Positions 1-8,169 of a stretch of DNA of 40,881 nucleotides are shown here, one piece after another. Location of the stretch: assembly GCF_900113735.1 (NCBI RefSeq), contig NZ_FOQM01000056.1, forward strand, positions 1 to 40,881, written 5' to 3'. A model generated the notes under the pieces. It saw only the letters and a program-made list of their open reading frames with translations. It did not search any database and had not been told where the DNA came from. The number at the start of each line of letters is the position of its first letter. The stretch's first letter is position 1. Source of the stretch: Bradyrhizobium sp. Gha. GTDB lineage: Bacteria > Pseudomonadota > Alphaproteobacteria > Rhizobiales > Xanthobacteraceae. Position numbers and translations under genes: made by a program.

Positions 1-618
1 GAGGCCGGGCGGTGTCATCAGGCCCTTCTGCGAGCCGGACATCGCGACGTCGACACCCCATTTGTCCATCTCGAACGGTATGCAGCCGAGCGAAGCCACG
101 GTGTCGACCATGTAGAGCGCGGGATGATTGGCCGCCTTGATCGCCTTGCCGATCGCCTCGATGTCGTTCTGCACGCCCGAGGCCGTGTCGATCTGGACGA
201 CGACCACGGCCTTGATCCTATGCTCGGTGTCGCGGCGCAGCCGCTCCTCGACTTCATGCGGCCGAACCGCGCGGCGCCAGTCGCCCTTGAGCACCTCGAC
301 CTCGGCGCCCATCAGCGACGCCGCATTGCCCCAGCCGATCGCGAAGCGTCCGCTCTCCAGCACCAGCACCTTGTCGCCGCGCGACAGCACGTTGGTCAGC
401 GCCGCTTCCCAGGCGCCGTGGCCGTTGGCGATGTAGATGTAAGATTTTCCCTTGGTCGCAAACAGCTTCGAGATGTCGCGGAGCAGGCTCTCGGTCAAAT
501 CGGTCATCTGCCTGGAATAGATGTCAATCGCAGGACGATGCATCGCCTGCAGCACTGCGTCGGGCATCGTGGTGGGCCCGGGGATGGCCAGAAACTCCCG
601 GCCCGCGCGAACGGTCAT
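1..618 (-). CDS. Class V aminotransferase (serine/alanine-glyoxylate type), N-terminal part
   Basis: PLP-dependent aminotransferase of the alanine-glyoxylate / serine-glyoxylate group. Translation from the ATG at 618 begins MTVRAGREFLAIPGPTTMP, the usual opening of this family. It continues through the glycine-rich segment IANGHGAWEAALTN and the PLP aspartate region VVVVQIDTASGV to the Schiff-base lysine motif SGSQKGLM (Lys about 198). The remaining roughly 190 residues lie beyond the left edge of the window, so the 206 codons seen are about half the gene. It probably transfers an amino group from serine or alanine to glyoxylate in the cytoplasm; the exact donor cannot be told from this half. 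The visible part has no frameshift, unlike everything just to its right. The downstream neighbour (etfB fragment) is broken. Confidence 0.9.
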   Translation of the reverse strand, partial: MTVRAGREFLAIPGPTTMPDAVLQAMHRPAIDIYSRQMTDLTESLLRDISKLFATKGKSYIYIANGHGAWEAALTNVLSRGDKVLVLESGRFAIGWGNAASLMGAEVEVLKGDWRRAVRPHEVEERLRRDTEHRIKAVVVVQIDTASGVQNDIEAIGKAIKAANHPALYMVDTVASLGCIPFEMDKWGVDVAMSGSQKGLMTPPGL

Positions 619-706
619 TGCTATTGGTCCTTGTTGCTGGAGGACAGGCTGGTGGGTCACTGATTCACGTTTTACGCGCCGCTGCCGCTACGCAAAACGC
701 AGAGCT

Positions 707-1255
707 CTAGCACTGATCTCTTGGTCTCACGGCAGCCGACAGCTTCTGCGTCCTCCCCCGAGCAGAACCAGCGGGTGCCCTTGCTAATCTTCGTCTTGAT
801 CTGAGCGTACCAGCGCCGGCGAGTTCTACCTTCGAAGCAAAGGTACTCTGTGCCCAGCCGAGCAGTGCCGCTACGATCTGGCCGGTTTGGCTGGAGTCAT
901 CATCGATTGCTTGCTTGCCGAGAATGACGAGGCTGGGGCGTTCGGCCTCCACGACGCCCTTCAGCACCTTGGCCAGACCGAGCGGCTCGGTCTTCTCGTC
1001 GGCGTTAACCAGAATGGCACGGTCCCGGGCCATGGCGAGCGCAGTACGCAACGTCTCCTGCGGCTGCTGCGGGCCGACCGAAACAATGGGGACCTCCTCG
1101 GCTTTGTCGGATTCCATCAGGTGGATCGCTTCTTCGAGCGCTATTTCGTCGAACGGGTTCATCACCATCTTAACCTCGGCAAGCTCGACGTTCATCGGTT
1201 GACCCGAACCTTGATTCGCATCTGCGAGGCGTTTTATGGACACCAGTATCTTCAT
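707..1255 (-). pseudogene. etfB: Electron transfer flavoprotein beta subunit, 3'-truncated remnant
   Basis: From the ATG at 1255 (GGGAG just upstream) the protein starts MKILVSIKRLADANQGSG. It then shows ETF-beta hallmarks: MVMNPFDEIALEEAIHL, VSVGPQQPQETLRTALAM, LVILGKQAIDDDSSQTGQ and ALLGWAQSTFASKVEL. Homology stops near position 815, about residue 147 of a normal ~250. The remaining in-frame codons to 707 are arginine-rich and unlike the family, so the FAD/AMP-binding C-terminal half is gone and no EtfA gene follows. The ILGKQAIDDDSxQTGQ motif marks general (acyl-CoA dehydrogenase-linked) EtfB rather than nitrogen-fixation FixA. It is called a pseudogene because half the fold is missing. 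Confidence 0.85.
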
Positions 1256-1390
1256 ATCCGCTCCCATCCGAACTCCATGAACCGTGCCACGCGCCTGACA
1301 ACGCTCCCGCAATCGGCGCCCAGCATTGCCTCCTTTTTGCTCGCGCAAACCGAGGCAAAATGCGACTCCTCCACGATATCTCCTCTTCAA

Positions 1391-2229
1391 GAGAAGGACA
1401 CTTTAGACAGCATCAGCCGCCCGCAACCATGAACCTGACTTGAACTGAACCGTTCTCGGATCAATTCAACGTCTGTGATTAAAGACGGACGGGTTCTTGA
1501 AGGTGCATGCCGGGGCTATGTAGATCGGGAGCGCTTCTCAGGACACCCAGAGACCGCTCTGCGTTCCAACTGTTGTCATGCGAGCGATCTAGCCGCTATT
1601 GGCTGTCGGGAGGCGGCGTCTTGACGGCGATTCGCTCCTGGTTTCCGTCTTATCTGATCTTCCGCCGCCGAATTTGTGCGCATTTGCGGATAGGCGGATT
1701 CAGCTGCCGCCGTTCTACGCCAAATGGACCCCGTGACGCCCTTCTACCGAGTGTGAGCTGTAGGGCATTTCGCGATGCGGGCCCTATGAAACGGAACGCC
1801 GCCGTCAAAATGCAACAGACGATCTGAAGGTTCCTGGGAGACCAGAGGGACAGATTGTCGTATGTCGCCTCACAGATGCACTTTATCGAATGTAACGCCT
1901 TTGCGGCGAAATTCATCGAAAGGCGGCGCTCGACACAGTTTTTATGCGTCATGCTAGCAGACTTTGCATCAATCGACATTGGTATCGAGCTAGGTCGAAA
2001 GGTCTCCATTCGGCGTAGGCCTCAGGATCAGCGCTTGCCGCGCATGTCTTCAAGATGGGCATGGCGAAGAACGGGCGCCGCGCTTGCGACTCTTGCATGG
2101 GTGACGGTAACGTCGCTCGTGAAGCGTAGACAGCAGGTACTTAAGCCCTGTGGCAGCGTCAAAATCATAGTCGTGCTGAAGCCTTTCGCCGTGTTGGGTG
2201 TGCGGGCATTACCGGGAAAGCCGTCATAG
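1391..2229. other. No recognisable gene (about 0.8 kb)
   Basis: This stretch between the etfB remnant and the group II intron remnant has only short, overlapping open frames on both strands. None carries a domain or a convincing ribosome-binding site. The last part (about 2100-2230) may be decayed intron-encoded protein sequence, because the recognisable maturase C-terminus begins just after it, but no alignable motif was found. Confidence 0.4.
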
Positions 2230-2232
2230 TCA

Positions 2233-2650
2233 GGTTTAGCGGTTCGGTCGGTGTCTCTGAGCAGGACAGAGGTACGGGATGGGCCCTTCCTCGGCTTAAC
2301 CCACTACTGCGGCGGACCCGAGATGGCCGGTTCATCGTAAAGCACAAGACGGAAGGGAAACGCCTGACGCGCAAGCTGACGGCGGTGCGCCAGGACGCTT
2401 GGCGGTTGATGCACGCCGCCACGCAGCACGAGTGGTTCGCCGCCGTTCTGCGCGTGCACTATGGCTACTATGGCAGGCCGCACAATTACCCAGCGCTCAA
2501 CGGGTTCTGCCGCGAAGTGCGCCGGACTGGCTACGTTGCCTGAGACGGCGCAGCCAGAAAAGTCGGCGCATGGGCTGGCCGGCGTTCGAGACCCTGACGG
2601 CACGCTTCCGCCTGCCAACTCGAGGCATCACTCGCACATGGGCGCAGGCG
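2233..2650 (+). pseudogene. Group II intron maturase/reverse transcriptase, C-terminal remnant in three frames
   Basis: Three consecutive frames together read as the C-terminus of a group II intron-encoded protein. Frame 1 gives FLGLTHYCGG (about 2287-2316), the conserved FDFLGFTHY-C element after the palm. Frame 3 gives RDGRFIVKHKT then GKRLTRKLTAVR and the thumb/X-domain segment LRVHYGYYGRPHNYPALNGF (about 2319-2543). Frame 2 gives LRRRSQKSRRMGW and LTARFRLPTRGITRTW, which corresponds to the NRRSQ and PRI.H.W signature of maturase tails. At least two frameshifts separate them. The catalytic YADD region and everything upstream are absent, so this is a dead 3' end of an intron lying in the + orientation. 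Confidence 0.8.
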
Positions 2651-2675
2651 CGGATATGATGCGGATTACTCTCGG

Positions 2676-2760
2676 AAGAGCCGGGTGCGGGAAAGCTACA
2701 TCCCCGAGCTGTGAGGGCGGAGCCGAATGGCTGAGCTACTCGAGCACGATCCTGACTTGC
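2676..2760 (+). other. Possible group II intron RNA domain V/VI remnant
   Basis: Immediately after the maturase tail the DNA reads AAGAGCCGGGTGCGGGAAAG, followed by an imperfect complementary arm and GTGAGGGCGGAGCC. This order (GAGCCG stem, GAAA loop, return arm, GTGAGGGC linker) resembles domain V and the domain V-VI junction of bacterial group II introns. Pairing is imperfect, so it would be inactive. It supports the reading of the preceding frames as intron rather than a stand-alone reverse transcriptase. Confidence 0.4.
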
Positions 2761-2811
2761 GGAACAATGTCTACAAGCTTTGGAACCGCATGAATTCAGG
2801 AAGCTACTCGC

Positions 2812-2922
2812 GGTGAGTTGACGGGCGACAGTCGTGTGATTGAGTTGCAGGTGCTTGGCAACCTTCGATATCCGCCCCGCGCGTGCGACCTCAAGGAATA
2901 TTCGAACCTGCTCCCAATCCAT
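2812..2922 (-). pseudogene. LysR-family regulator, N-terminal HTH fragment
   Basis: From an ATG at 2922 about 37 codons read MDWEQVRIFLEVARAGRISK and VAKHLQLNHTTVARQLTA, the start of a LysR-type winged helix-turn-helix (residues 3-40). Homology ceases at about 2815, where LTALE should continue, and the rest of the ~300-residue protein is missing. The break lies next to the 3' edge of the group II intron remnant, so the intron or a later deletion probably removed the rest. The fragment begins only about 40 nt beyond the broken ridA remnant. Confidence 0.7.
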
Positions 2923-2959
2923 CGACTGAACTTTCTTCAGAGTGGTTGATTGCGCCTTC

Positions 2960-3205
2960 AACGCGGTTAAACTCGTCAAAATACCGTGCATTGTTCAGCC
3001 AGATGTTGGGCGTCAAAAGGCGCGTCTTGTCGGCGCCAGCAGATTCGAGCAACTTGTCAATGCGCGAGAGAATTTCAGATGTTTGCTGCTTGATTGATGC
3101 GTGAGACGTATCGGGTACCTGACCGCCACATAGGCAACGCCACTAGCGATCACCAGTTGGCTCATCCGGGCATTTGTTTTGACGCGTTTGAATATCAGAA
3201 GTCAT
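2960..3205 (-). pseudogene. ridA: RidA/YjgF-family enamine deaminase, frameshifted and truncated
   Basis: RidA proteins hydrolyse reactive enamine/imine intermediates. Reading leftward from an ATG at 3205 (MTSDIQTR), a shift gives TNARMSQLVIASGVAYVA (ATG of this piece at 3165). A second shift gives GQVPDTSHASIKQQTSEI, LLESAGADKTRLLTPNIWL and NNARYFDEFN. These match the first ~75 residues of RidA in order. Two frameshifts and loss of the C-terminal third (normally about 115-130 residues, including the active-site arginine segment) make it non-functional. It follows the mlrC remnant on the same strand with only 27 nt between them, so the two were probably one operon. Confidence 0.75.
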
Positions 3206-3232
3206 GACTTCTAAATCCTGAGTAGTCGCTTG

Positions 3233-4030
3233 TTATGCGAGGAGCCCGGGGCTGGTCTTTTCATCCATCGGCCAGATCGGACGGTTGACGCGAGTGTATG
3301 GAATCTTGCGGTAGTCGGAACCCGTGCCATTGTTGACGTACATGACCTTCCTGGCATCGGGCCAAAGTGCGCCATGAAATGGTTAGCCGGCTTGACGACC
3401 ACAATTCTTTCTGACAAGCGGGTCGATGCCGACGTTACGAAAAAGCTCAAGTCCGAACGCCTGAACGCGAATGCTGACGAGCACAATCTCGACACCACCA
3501 ACCCGGACCGCGGCACAGTCGTGACGGGCTTCACCTCGCCGCGCAATGTCTTGAGTATGACGTTCAACAGATGCTCGGCGCATTCGACCTGGTCAGTGTG
3601 CAGAAATTCCTTGTAAAGGACAATGATGTCGGCGAACTTCACGCGCTTTACCGCCAAGTGGCAATGTGGATCGAGCTCGACGCCGATGACGATTTCGGGC
3701 CGACGAGTTCGCGCACGCACTCCACGATGTTACCTTCCACATCGTCATAGCTGTGCGCCACCATCGCCCCGTGGAGTCCCACCAGCACGCCGTCAACGGG
3801 TATCGCCGCCCTGAGCTGGCCCAGGATCCCATCGCGCATGAACTCATAGTCACACCGGTTCGTGGTGCCGGCGCGCTTGACATAGAAGCAGCTCCCACTC
3901 TGTCAGCGTGTAGCCTTCTGCAGCGGCCCTGGCGCGCGCAACCCCGAGCGGCTCGGTGCTCGCTAGCGGGCTCCTGCTCGGGATCGAGCGGTCCGGCACG
4001 CCCAGATTGAGCGACTCGAAGCGGTGAAAC
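3233..4030 (-). pseudogene. mlrC: M81 metallopeptidase (microcystinase C/MlrC family), degraded
   Basis: MlrC-family enzymes are zinc peptidases, often found beside peptide ABC transporters. Pieces in several frames align in order: EGYTLTEWELLL; MRDGILGQLRAAIPVDGVLV, GLHGAMVAHSYDDVEGNIVE; EIVIGVELDPHCHLAVKRVK (metal-binding D.H.H segment) and FADIIVLYKEFLHTDQVECA. After a jump come VGGVEIVLVSIRVQAFGLEL, FRNVGIDPLVRK and IVVVKPANHFMAHFGP. The end reads GTGSDYRKIPYTRVNRPIWP up to the native stop at 3233. Only about 265 codons remain of a normal ~490. The middle is deleted, the first 25-30 residues are missing at the 4.02-kb breakpoint, and several single-base shifts are needed. It is clearly dead. 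Confidence 0.85.
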
Positions 4031-4704
4031 GTCGCCGGGATCCCGAACGTGTTGCCAAAACCCTTGTCTCACTCGGTGAAACCGCAATCAGTGGTAGGGG
4101 CAATATTCTAAGATCGGCCGCAGAGGCCGTCCGCGCGCGGGCCACAGTGGGCGAAATTTCCGACGCGCTGGGAAGGGCGTTTGCAAGCACGACGCCGCTC
4201 CAACGCTGGTGCCCGACGTCTATGGGAAATGTTATGTTGGAGAACCCCGAATACGAGACGCTGGTTTGTCGACTGAAGGAATTCTCGGCCGGGCTCGGCG
4301 AAGCACCAAGGCTCCTGGTCGACAAGCTTGGTCAGGACGGGCACGATCGTGGTGCCAAGATCATCGCGTCCGCCTTCGGCACATCGGGTTCGATGTCATT
4401 GCCGGCCCGCTTTTCCAGACGCCGCAGGAAGCCGCAAGCCTTGCTGTCGGGTCGAAAGTCCACGTCGTCGGAATCTCGTCGCCTGCGGCCGGGCATAATA
4501 CCCTGGTCCCCCAAGTGATCGAGGCGCTCAGAGCACAGGGCGCCATGGACATCCCGATCGTAGCTTGGCGGCGTCGTGCCGCGTCAGGACTATCAGTATC
4601 TGTACGATTGTGGAGTGGCAGCCGTTTTCGGCCCCGGGACAAGCGTGCTGGACGCCGCTCGTTCGGTGCTCGGCCTTCTGTCCGCAGTGAAACGAAACCT
4701 GTAA
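4013..4704 (+). pseudogene. Methylmalonyl-CoA mutase large chain, C-terminal (B12-binding) remnant
   Basis: The fragment starts abruptly with LEAVKRRRDPERVAKTL and runs through NILRSAAEAVRARATVGEIS, the end of the mutase barrel. It continues into the cobalamin domain: RLLVDKLGQDGHDRGAKIIA holds the DxHxxG cobalt-ligand motif. After a shift it reads IGFDVIAGPLFQTPQEAASL, VHVVGISSPAAGHNTLVPQV, and after a further shift GGVVPRQDYQYLYDCGVAAV and FGPGTSVLDAARSVLGLL to a stop at 4704. About 230 of ~700 residues remain in three frames. The N-terminal catalytic barrel is missing. The 5' end abuts the 5' end of the oppositely oriented mlrC remnant. Confidence 0.85.
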
Positions 4705-4957
4705 GCAGGCAATCGGCTGTGACACTCCAAGCGGTTGGCGCCCGATCATGAACAGCTTACCGCCGGAATGGCTACGCTCGCCAAGCGAGTGTGCAAAAAT
4801 CTGGCAGAGGGCCGTGGCTTCTGCCGGGGAACTGAGACGCTGACGAGGCTACCAACTCTACAATTTGGTCCTAGCCTGGAGCCGCTATCGAGAAAAGGGA
4901 ATGAATCTTCAGACCCTCTGAGTTACAGGAATATGGATTGATCCATTTGGAAGGATA

Positions 4958-5418
4958 TCAAAAACCAAGGAATATGATCTGCGAGGGATGGCCGACAGCG
5001 ACATACTGATCGGTGAAGCTCAAAGTGCCGTTCTCGTTGTCAATCTTGAAGACCGTAATGTTGTCGCTGCTAGTGTGCAGCACGTACAGGAACTTCCCGG
5101 TCGGCTCGATTGCGAACTGAAACGGCAGGCTCCCGCGTGTCAATCCCTCGCGCACATAAGTCATGATGCCGTAAGGGTCGAGCGAGAATGTCGCGACGGA
5201 ATCATGGCGAGCGCCGTCGGGTTCGGCAAGCTGATTTCGTCGATTGGCGTGTGGTTACCGGCTTGCTGATCGACACTGAAGCGGTGGATGCCCCTGCCGC
5301 GGTCGGTACAGGTTCCGACGTAAGCGATAATGCGATGCCCGCATTTCTTTGTAGACCTCGATGACGCGGCCGTGTCAGCAGCGCCAGCTGTGATCGTGCT
5401 AGCGCGGGGTAAACTCAT
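4958..5418 (-). pseudogene. Seven-bladed beta-propeller lactonase (6-phosphogluconolactonase/YbhE type), internally deleted
   Basis: The upstream part reads IAYVGTCTDRGRGIHRFSVD and ISLPNPTALAMIPSR, the first blade of the family (YVGTYT.G...I....D). After a frameshift and a large internal deletion, the second part reads VATFSLDPYG, FQFAIEPTGKFLYVLHTSSD and NITVFKIDNENGTLSF, then VGHPSQIIFL. These are the last blades with the repeating DPTGKFLYV / VF.ID..TG.L pattern. The total is about 150 codons against a normal 340-390, so four to five blades are missing and no propeller could close. Confidence 0.75.
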
Positions 5419-5653
5419 CAGGTTTCAGTGCTCCCATTTTCTCGGTCAGCCATGCCTCCTTCACCGGGATCGATTCGTCGGAGCAGCTCCTGGAATACTA
5501 GTTTCGCACACGAGGAAGCGCGCTGGCATGCTGTCGTATCAGCACGGCTTTTGCGCCTGGACTGAAGAACGCGACGAAGCAGAACCGTGCCAACACCGCT
5601 GGCGGACATGCCCGACGAGCACCCGCCAGCGTAACGTCAGGCATCATTGATCT

Positions 5654-7150
5654 TCAAGCATTCGCCACATGTGTTGCAGGTCGTCGCCCCTCGTTCCATT
5701 TGCCTTCCAGCGCTCGCTCGACTTGAGACGCAAGTTGAAGCAGCAATCCATCATTGGCTTGACGAGACAACGCATGGATGCCCAGCGGCAGTCCATTCTC
5801 ATGCATTGCCATGGGAAGCGAAATGCCCGGGATGCCGCAGAGATTGGCTATCACGAGGTAAGGATAAAGTCCTCGCACGTTCGAGAACCATTGATCCACG
5901 GAAATGTCGCCATTGAGGGTCAGGAATTCGAGTGTGCCAAGCTTGTGGGTGGGCTGGCCCGTGACCGGCGTCAGCAGCACATCCCAGTTCTCGAAGAACT
6001 GTCCGAGCGCACGGGACACTTTGTTGTAGGTCAGCGGAATTTGCTCCTGAACATCGACCCGCTCCGCGGTACCTGCTTCCCAGATTTTGACGTTGAGGGG
6101 CTCAACGAGCGCGACAGTAGGCTTGGCATGTCCCCTGAGCGCGACAAGACGCTCAAGCTGCCGCGAAAAACGCGCGATCGAATTGGCTTTGGAGACTACA
6201 TCGATAGCGCGGTAGTCGATATCCGGGGTCCGCCACTCTACCTGATGACCGAGTCCTTCAAAAAACCGCCCGACTCGCTCAAGCTCGCTGGCGATATGCG
6301 GGCTGGCACGATAGTCGCCCCATTCGTGCGAGATTGCGATCTTCAGCTTTGGCGGATCACGCTTGATCATCTCGAGAGAGGGCTCCTCGGGGAGCCAAAA
6401 CGTCATGAACTCGCCAGCAGCTGCGCCGCGGCACGAATCAACGAAAGCGGCTGTATCACGCACGCTACGGCTGATGCAGCTGTTCACGCTGGTGAGCGAG
6501 ATCAGATCAGATCCTGTGGGTGCTGCAGAGAGCACGCCGCGACTGGGCTTGAGCCCGATCGTGCCATTGACGCTCGCAGGTATCCGGGTTGAGCCACCGC
6601 CATCACTGGCGTGAGAAATTGGAATGGCGCCGCTGGCGACAATAGCCCCCGCTCCGGACGAGGATCCGCCGGTGGTGTAGGCCAGATTCCAAGGATTTTT
6701 CGAAATGTAGAGAGCTGGATTTTCGGCGGACACGCCCATGCCAAATTCAGGCGTGGTCGTTCGGCCGACTATGTTCAAGCCAGCCCCACGAATCTTTGTT
6801 GTCAGGAAGCTGTCGTCAGATGAGACGTTGCCTTGCATCAGCAAGGAGCCCATTTCCTGCTTTCTGCCCTTGAGCGTTGGACCAAGGTCCTTGATGAGGA
6901 AAGGCACGCCTGCAAAAAAGCCGTCAGGGTTCATTCCATCCCTGAGCGGCTCGTCGACGACATCATCGAACAATTCGATAACCGCGTTGATGGCGGGATT
7001 CACTTTCGCGATTCCCGCGGCGACCTGACTCGCAACTTCGCGAGGTGTCGCCTCCTTGCTTCGCAGCAGCTCCGCCAAGCCTAGCGCATCATACTGCATC
7101 CACTCCTCCCAACTCATCAAGAGGTTCGGGTTGGAATCGCGATGGTTCAT
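5654..7150 (-). CDS. Amidase-signature hydrolase (NylA-like)
   Basis: An amidase-signature enzyme of 498 residues that hydrolyses a C-N amide bond. The complete Ser-cisSer-Lys triad is visible: Lys87 in GVPFLIKDL, cis-Ser163 in TTGGSSSGAGA and nucleophile Ser187 in DGGGSTRIPAS. The 24-residue serine spacing equals that of FAAH. The overall pattern resembles the 6-aminohexanoate-cyclic-dimer hydrolase (NylA) branch and other broad amidases; it is longer than malonamidase. The ATG at 7150 is preferred over the longer in-frame start at 7303 because family homology begins about 15 residues after it and the upstream codons overlap the GNAT gene. It is the last gene of the peptide-transporter operon, 29 nt after the GNAT gene. 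A cytoplasmic location is inferred from the lack of a signal peptide. The substrate is unknown. Confidence 0.9.
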   Translation of the reverse strand: MNHRDSNPNLLMSWEEWMQYDALGLAELLRSKEATPREVASQVAAGIAKVNPAINAVIELFDDVVDEPLRDGMNPDGFFAGVPFLIKDLGPTLKGRKQEMGSLLMQGNVSSDDSFLTTKIRGAGLNIVGRTTTPEFGMGVSAENPALYISKNPWNLAYTTGGSSSGAGAIVASGAIPISHASDGGGSTRIPASVNGTIGLKPSRGVLSAAPTGSDLISLTSVNSCISRSVRDTAAFVDSCRGAAAGEFMTFWLPEEPSLEMIKRDPPKLKIAISHEWGDYRASPHIASELERVGRFFEGLGHQVEWRTPDIDYRAIDVVSKANSIARFSRQLERLVALRGHAKPTVALVEPLNVKIWEAGTAERVDVQEQIPLTYNKVSRALGQFFENWDVLLTPVTGQPTHKLGTLEFLTLNGDISVDQWFSNVRGLYPYLVIANLCGIPGISLPMAMHENGLPLGIHALSRQANDGLLLQLASQVERALEGKWNEGRRPATHVANA

Positions 7151-7179
7151 CGTGTACTTTCCTTCTCGTTGGAGTTCGG

Positions 7180-8013
7180 TTACATGAACTGCATGGTGGC
7201 AAGACCGTAGCTTCGAAGCTGCCTTGGCCCATTCGGCCCACCATCCCCACGGCACATCGAGGTGCCCGTTCCGACCTCTGGGAGTCCGATGGAGTTCAGC
7301 CACACAGCGAGCCCGGATTCAGGACGAAGGTCGACGCGAAAGAATGCACCAGTACGCTCCGAGAAGATCAAAGACAGCAGACGCTGGGCGTCGTCCGGGC
7401 TGCACGCTATGACGGGGCCCGCGATTTCTCCCCGGCCGTACCGGAAACCCGCCGCATAACCGGCGATCCTTCCAGAGTTACGCACAATTGCAAAACGTGC
7501 CGTCTCCCAAAGAGTGCCGATGAGCGCCTTGCGATCCATGCCGTAGGCACCGCGATCAATGTCGAGAATATGTTCAAAATCCTCCCGCGTTGCCCATTCT
7601 ACGCCGCGCGGTGCTTTCACGGGCGCGACCGCTCCCTGATGGACGGTTACTGTTTCGATCTTACGAAAGCCGAGCTTGCGATACAGCGGCAAGCCATCCG
7701 CCGTTGCCACCAGCCGGCACTCGCACTCTCGCGCCTTTTCGAGGCCGAGCTTCATGAGGTGCTCGCCGATTCCCCTTCCGCGCATTTTTTCATCGACGAT
7801 CAGGAGGTTAATGATCGCAACTTCGCCGAAGAATGCTATGCAGACGGTCCCGACGACGTGATCATCGACTAAGGCAACATAGCCACAGCCCACACTAAAA
7901 CACATCCCCAAGTCCTCTCTTCGGTGGGGCCATTTGGCCTGAAGCGTGAGTTTCAGCATGTCGTCTAGATGCTCGGCTGAGCGTTCGGCGAATTTGATAC
8001 TGATGGTCTGCAT
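7180..8013 (-). CDS. GNAT acetyltransferase with C-terminal extension domain
   Basis: The 277-residue protein starts MQTISIKFAERSAEHLDDML. The GNAT core spans about residues 1-130, with GYVALVDDHVVGTVCIAFFG (beta strands 2-4), INLLIVDEKMRGRGIGEHLM (acetyl-CoA pyrophosphate loop RGRGIG) and LVATADGLPLYRKLGFRK. A second half (about 150-277, GRIAGYAAGFRYGRGEIAGP) looks like the GNAT-like C-terminal domain found in YitH/Acetyltransf_18-type proteins. The ATG at 8013 has a strong AGGAGGTG nine bases upstream, so it is preferred to a start at 8076. It lies between the ABC ATPase and the amidase genes in one orientation and is probably co-transcribed with them. A role such as N-acetylating an imported amine or the released product is only inferred. 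Confidence 0.85.
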   Translation of the reverse strand: MQTISIKFAERSAEHLDDMLKLTLQAKWPHRREDLGMCFSVGCGYVALVDDHVVGTVCIAFFGEVAIINLLIVDEKMRGRGIGEHLMKLGLEKARECECRLVATADGLPLYRKLGFRKIETVTVHQGAVAPVKAPRGVEWATREDFEHILDIDRGAYGMDRKALIGTLWETARFAIVRNSGRIAGYAAGFRYGRGEIAGPVIACSPDDAQRLLSLIFSERTGAFFRVDLRPESGLAVWLNSIGLPEVGTGTSMCRGDGGPNGPRQLRSYGLATMQFM

Positions 8014-8169
8014 GGCCTTCGCACCTCCTGCAAAGATCGGCCGCCTGCTTCTGCATGAGGCGAGCCTTTGCAACACACATGGATCGGAGTGCCGAGAACC
8101 ATGCGGCCATCAGGCGCGCCTTCCCGGTTCTGGCGTGATCGGAAACGGCTTACCGATTGAAGAACGTCC

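Noticed and set aside
707..1255. Nitrogen-fixation gene fixA
   Set aside because: The motifs LVILGKQAIDDDSSQTGQ and MNPFDEIALEEA are those of general EtfB, and no fixB/fixC/fixX follows.
4749..4930. Possible small gene (MNSLPPEWLRSPSECAK, in-frame stop, then LYNLVLAWSRYREKG)
   Set aside because: It looks protein-like but is interrupted by a stop, and I recognise no family, so it is not listed as a gene.
5669..6592. Plus-strand ORF of 307 codons opposite the amidase gene
   Set aside because: It is antisense to a gene with a complete catalytic triad and has no domain of its own.
7045..7872. Plus-strand ORF of 275 codons opposite the GNAT gene
   Set aside because: The minus strand shows a full GNAT fold with a strong ribosome-binding site; the plus frame is compositional shadow.
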